The notes under the pieces are model-generated. The model ran no database searches. It was not told the DNA's origin and was given only the letters and a program-made list of their open reading frames with translations. Positions 60,998-64,000 of a DNA stretch of 64,000 nt are shown one piece after another (position 1 is the first letter of the stretch; each line of letters begins with the position of its first letter). Where the stretch lies: positions 401,412 through 465,411 of the forward strand of contig NZ_JASHKN010000004.1 of NCBI RefSeq assembly GCF_030056735.1. The letters run 5' to 3'. Source of the stretch: Rhodococcus sp. IEGM 1409. Its GTDB lineage: Bacteria > Actinomycetota > Actinomycetes > Mycobacteriales > Mycobacteriaceae. The translations under genes and the position numbers were made by a program.

Positions 60998-61348
60998 TCA
61001 CGCTCCGAACAGTCGGCGTCGCAATGCCGCTGCGTTGCCGAAGATCCGGATACCCAACACGACGACGATTGCCGTCGAGAGTTGAGTACCCACACCCAAC
61101 TGATCACCGAGCCAGACGATCAACGACGCGACGAGCACGTTGAAGACGAAGGAGACCACAAACACCTTCGCGTCGAAGATCTCGTCGAGATACGCGCGTA
61201 GTCCGCCGAAGACGGCGTCGAGCGCCGCAACGACCGCGATCGGAAGATACGGCTGGATGACGTCGGGCACCTGCGGGCTGAAAACGACGCCCAAGACGAT
61301 GCCGACGACCAGTGCTGCGAGTCCGTACAGGGCGGAACCGGCCTTCAT
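60998..61348 (-). CDS. Small basic protein, Sbp/DUF1290 family
   Basis: This 116-residue membrane protein has three hydrophobic segments (ALYGLAALVVGIVLGVVF, PIAVVAALDAVFGGLRAYL, SFVFNVLVASLIVWLGDQ) and a basic C-terminus (NAAALRRRLFGA). It is the Rv1824 counterpart of the small basic protein family, whose members sit next to DUF881 genes and ftsZ in other bacteria. Its function is unknown. It is embedded in the DUF881–Sbp–DUF881 unit. Confidence 0.87.
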   Translation of the reverse strand: MKAGSALYGLAALVVGIVLGVVFSPQVPDVIQPYLPIAVVAALDAVFGGLRAYLDEIFDAKVFVVSFVFNVLVASLIVWLGDQLGVGTQLSTAIVVVLGIRIFGNAAALRRRLFGA

Positions 61349-61361
61349 CGAACTCCTTCTG

Positions 61362-62228
61362 TCACTTGGGTTCTGTGGGTTCTGTTGCCACCCGGACCGC
61401 GCGCGGCGTCGCGGGCGGCAGTGTCAACGAATCGTCTTCGGCCACCGCGAAACCGACCCCGTAGAGTTGCGAGACGCTCGACATTCTCACGTAGGCGTCG
61501 CTGACGACGAACTCTCGCTGCAGTGCGCGCGTGTCGCCGATCGCCTCGACGCGGTACGGCGAGAAGACAGGTTGGTTGTCGACGAGCATCGCGCCGCCCG
61601 CCTGACGGATGGTCACGGTCGGCCCGATTCGCACGCCGCCGACGGCAATTGCCTCCGCGCCGCCCGCCCACAACGCGTTGACGACGGTTTGCAGATCACG
61701 ATCGAGGACGACGGTCTTGCCGCCGACGCTCCGCTGCGACGCGTCCGAGAGGTTCGGGCGTCCGGCCGGGTCCGTCAGCGTCACCACCAGTCCCTCACCG
61801 TGAACAGCTTCGGCCCCTGCACCGGATTCGACCGCTCGCAGTTGGTCGAGGACGGCGCTGCCGCGTGCATCGCCTTCGAGCGCCACGCCTCGGGCAGCAT
61901 CGACGTCGCCGCCGAGCGAATCGCGGGACGCAGCCAGCGAATCGATTCGATCCTCCGCGTCACGGACCTTTGCCACCAACTCGCTTCGAACTTCTTCGGT
62001 GCCGGTCACCTGCTTTGTCGCCTGAACTGCAGAGACCGTGACGATGAACCCGATCAACAGTGCGCCGAGAGCCAGCCAGGGCCCCGTCTTCGAGGACGTG
62101 TTCTTGGTGTGCTCGTGTTGGCGTTCGAATGCAGTTGCTTCGTAGCCCGGGTCGAGATGTTCGGTCATCAACGACCGAAGCAGCGACGGTACCGGGTTAC
62201 GACGGACGTCCTCCCCGGTCGACTTCAT
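61362..62228 (-). CDS. DUF881 membrane protein, second copy
   Basis: This 288-residue DUF881 protein is the Rv1823 counterpart and paralogue of the gene at 60215–60994. It has a membrane helix (about 48–66, WLALGALLIGFIVTVSAV), a short coiled coil (EVRSELVAKVRDAEDRIDSL) and the extracytoplasmic domain (LVVTLTDPAGRPNLSDASQ, RDLQTVVNALWAGGAEAIAV, VDNQPVFSPYRVEAIGDT). The start at 62228 (MKSTGEDVRRN) overlaps the pgsA-like stop (ATGA). Function unknown. Confidence 0.87.
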   Translation of the reverse strand: MKSTGEDVRRNPVPSLLRSLMTEHLDPGYEATAFERQHEHTKNTSSKTGPWLALGALLIGFIVTVSAVQATKQVTGTEEVRSELVAKVRDAEDRIDSLAASRDSLGGDVDAARGVALEGDARGSAVLDQLRAVESGAGAEAVHGEGLVVTLTDPAGRPNLSDASQRSVGGKTVVLDRDLQTVVNALWAGGAEAIAVGGVRIGPTVTIRQAGGAMLVDNQPVFSPYRVEAIGDTRALQREFVVSDAYVRMSSVSQLYGVGFAVAEDDSLTLPPATPRAVRVATEPTEPK

Positions 62229-62824
62229 CGGGGCACGACCTCGTGCGTTCGCGCCACGTCGGCGGCCTTGAGCACGTAAATCGCTGCAGTCCACACGTAC
62301 AGGACGGTTCCCCAGATCAGGAAAGCGAAACCGAAGGCATGGGTGAACGGTCCGATGACCCAGTCTCCGTGCCCGGCAAGGATCAACGGCAGCGCGAACA
62401 TCAGCAAGAACGTCGCGGCCTTGCCGAGATAGATGACCTCGGGAGGTGGCAGTCCACGCCTGCGATAGATCGGCAGTGTCAACGCGAGCAGAAGGTCACG
62501 GCCGATGAGTATCGCCGCGACCCACCAGGGAATGAAATCGCGGGCGACGAAGGTGACCAGCGTCGTCACGACGTAGAGGCGATCGACCAACGGGTCGAGA
62601 AGAGCTCCCAGACGCGAGGTCTGTCCGAGCACCCTGGCCAGCTTGCCGTCGAGCCAGTCGGTGAACCCGCTGAGCATCAGCAGCGCCAACGCCCACCCGT
62701 CCGCGTGGGTGACCAGCAGCAGGTAGGCGAACAGCGGCAGAGCGAGTAGACGCACGATACTGAGCACGTTGGGAACAGTGAGAATCCGATCCGTGGGGAT
62801 CGGTTCTTGTTCGCCAGAGTTCAC
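62225..62824 (-). CDS. CDP-alcohol phosphatidyltransferase (PgsA-like)
   Basis: This 199-residue membrane enzyme transfers a phosphatidyl group from CDP-diacylglycerol to an alcohol. The CDP-alcohol phosphatidyltransferase motif is intact: DGKLARVLGQTSRLGALLDP followed by LVDR, matching DGxxAR-x8-GxxxDxxxD. Five or six membrane helices are predicted. It is the Rv1822 (PgsA2) counterpart; the acceptor alcohol is uncertain. GTG 62824 has the better-spaced ribosome-binding site (GAGG eight bases upstream); GTG 62833 is an alternative. It is coupled to the DUF881 gene. Confidence 0.88.
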   Translation of the reverse strand: MNSGEQEPIPTDRILTVPNVLSIVRLLALPLFAYLLLVTHADGWALALLMLSGFTDWLDGKLARVLGQTSRLGALLDPLVDRLYVVTTLVTFVARDFIPWWVAAILIGRDLLLALTLPIYRRRGLPPPEVIYLGKAATFLLMFALPLILAGHGDWVIGPFTHAFGFAFLIWGTVLYVWTAAIYVLKAADVARTHEVVPR

Positions 62825-62933
62825 TGCACACACCTCGCGTCGTTCGATTGCCGTGCGGCCAGCTTTCCACAGCGCGACGCACTATTCGCCGAGGCACCGC
62901 GGCCCGAACTGTCCCGAGCGTGTCGAGCTGCTC

Positions 62934-63548
62934 TCATCGCCAGGCGAACACCGGCTGCTCGAGGTTGTCGATGCGCGTGTGTCGGCCGTTCAGCACTTCG
63001 CGGAACTGATAGATGACAGCTCCGGTCGGCGCGTGGATCAGGCTCGTCCGGAACGGCCATTGGATCACGGGATTCGGTGATTCCTCGATAGTGACGAATC
63101 GCGAGTCGACGTCGAGTTCCTCAGACGTCACGGCGTACACCTGAGCCACCTCGTCCGGATTGGGTACCAGACCCGCGATGTCCTCGCCGGACCAGACGAC
63201 AAACGGACGGATCACGAACCCCGAACGGGTGACGTAGTCGTCGAGTCGGCCGATGATGTCCGACTCAGGGACTTCGACGCCCAACTCCTCGGACAGTTCT
63301 CGAACCGCTGCTCGTTCGGACGTCTCACCCGGATCGACGCTTCCGCCTGGCAACGCGAACTGACCGGGGTGAGCTCGCATCTTGCTGGGCCGCTTGGTTA
63401 CCGGAAACACCGGTGTCCCGTCCGCGGTCCGCATGACGACGATGACCACCGACGCAGAACGCCTTCCACCCAATTCGACCGATCGAGGTTCGAAAGCGGC
63501 AAGTGAAGTGACAACGTGGTCCCGATTCAGTAAATCTCCGTTCACCAT
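62934..63548 (-). CDS. Nudix hydrolase, CoA pyrophosphatase-like
   Basis: This 204-residue protein carries a Nudix box, GGSVDPGETSERAAVREL followed by SEELGV, preceded by KRPSKMRAHPGQFALPG, which resembles the LLTxRSxxLRxHxGQxxFPGG pattern of UPF0035/NudL-type coenzyme A pyrophosphatases. The reaction would split CoA into 3',5'-ADP and 4'-phosphopantetheine. It starts at ATG 63548. It is 109 bp from the pgsA-like gene and divergent from the membrane-protein gene. Confidence 0.85.
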   Translation of the reverse strand: MVNGDLLNRDHVVTSLAAFEPRSVELGGRRSASVVIVVMRTADGTPVFPVTKRPSKMRAHPGQFALPGGSVDPGETSERAAVRELSEELGVEVPESDIIGRLDDYVTRSGFVIRPFVVWSGEDIAGLVPNPDEVAQVYAVTSEELDVDSRFVTIEESPNPVIQWPFRTSLIHAPTGAVIYQFREVLNGRHTRIDNLEQPVFAWR

Positions 63549-63687
63549 GGCTCGACAGTAGCGCCACGAGTCCGAGCCCCCCAGTCAGTCTGGTCCATTA
63601 TGACCGCTTCGCCTGATTATCGGTCGGTATTCCTGTCATGCTGAACAGGCAGAATCCACCGTGCGGCATGGCGAGAAGAGAACCTCG

Positions 63688-64000
63688 ATGGCTGAGCAGT
63701 CCCAGACCCCCACCCCGCAGACCGAAGAGAGCGCACCGGGTGCGTCGAATCGGGCCTCTCGCTTTGCTTCCGACGCACTGAGCGTCCTGCGGCGCGTGCC
63801 GTTCACTTCGATCGTTGTCCTCACCATCACCGTCGTCGGGATTGCGACCGGCGCTTTGTGGAATCACGTCCGCACCTACTCGTGGTTCGACGACATCGCC
63901 TACGGAGTCCCTGCCTTGCAGGAAGGCAAGTGGTGGACACTCGTCACGGGGTGGTTCTTCGGATTGACGCCGGGCCAGTATGTTTCGCTCATCGTCGTTT
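63688..64000 (+). CDS. Membrane protein, N-terminal part (rhomboid-like/DUF2156-type start)
   Basis: Only the first 104 codons fall in the window. The start at 63688 (MAEQSQTPTPQTEESAPGAS) gives a polar N-terminus of about 35 residues and then a membrane helix (FTSIVVLTITVVGIATGALW) followed by YSWFDDIAYGVPALQEGKWW and TLVTGWFFGLTPGQYVSLIV, a rhomboid-like pattern. It resembles, from memory, the N-terminal membrane domain of actinobacterial DUF2156/lysylphosphatidylglycerol synthetase-type proteins, but this cannot be confirmed because the rest is missing. Confidence 0.55.
   Translation, partial: MAEQSQTPTPQTEESAPGASNRASRFASDALSVLRRVPFTSIVVLTITVVGIATGALWNHVRTYSWFDDIAYGVPALQEGKWWTLVTGWFFGLTPGQYVSLIVV

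Overview
The window is a chromosomal segment of a high-GC actinobacterium, most likely a Rhodococcus or close relative. The reasons are a Pup–proteasome locus (prcB, pup, dop, mpa), mycothiol ligase mshC, GarA/FtsR beside the glycine cleavage genes, an MTB12-like lipoprotein, frequent GTG starts, and gene order that follows the Mycobacterium tuberculosis Rv2110c–Rv2141c and Rv1822–Rv1832 blocks. Family and synteny statements are from memory; no search was run.

Region by region. 1–6.4 kb: protein degradation on the minus strand (mpa, an AIM24-like gene, dop, pup, start of prcB), a plus-strand Nudix gene, and an MTB12-like lipoprotein behind a candidate iron box. 6.4–18.8 kb: housekeeping genes (trmI, RecB-like nuclease, thioesterase, hisG/hisE, RluA-type pseudouridine synthase, trhO, HAD phosphatase, metH, PAC2 protein, MFS transporter). 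18.8–27.2 kb: an accessory island with an AT-rich spacer, a winged-helix protein and a tightly overlapping three-gene SMC operon of the TIGR02677/TIGR02678/TIGR02680 families (Wadjet JetA, JetB and JetC), without a JetD nuclease gene. 27.2–34.2 kb: mshC, a divergent mmpL/marR pair, and the conserved SCO1664-family/DUF3090/histidine-phosphatase/uppP string. 34.3–39.2 kb: an aldo/keto reductase-like gene preceded by a possible leaderless Cys-containing mini-ORF, then an iron-box-controlled heme operon (hmuO-hmuT-hmuU-hmuV). 39.2–44.2 kb: an Rv2137c-like gene, an LppL-like lipoprotein, DUF5703, pyrD, a PEBP-like protein and an M20 peptidase. 44.3–44.7 kb: two identical tRNA-Leu(GAG) genes in a 128-bp direct repeat. 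44.7–53.6 kb: a zinc-ribbon SDR, a universal stress protein, a trans-acting enoyl reductase-like protein, malate synthase G, a VWA lipid-anchored or membrane-anchored protein and a metallophosphoesterase. 53.6–64 kb, mostly minus strand: gcvP behind a tandem glycine riboswitch, two MerR regulators, a bifunctional nuclease-family protein, garA, gcvH, a DUF881/Sbp/DUF881/PgsA-like membrane set, a CoA-pyrophosphatase-like Nudix gene, and the start of a plus-strand membrane protein.

The most unusual items are the jetD-less Wadjet-like SMC operon, a family of about 44–50-bp perfect palindromes at three gene ends (one closing the SMC operon), the possible leaderless Cys mini-ORF coupled to a reductase-like gene that lacks catalytic residues, and a candidate iron box in front of a lipoprotein gene.
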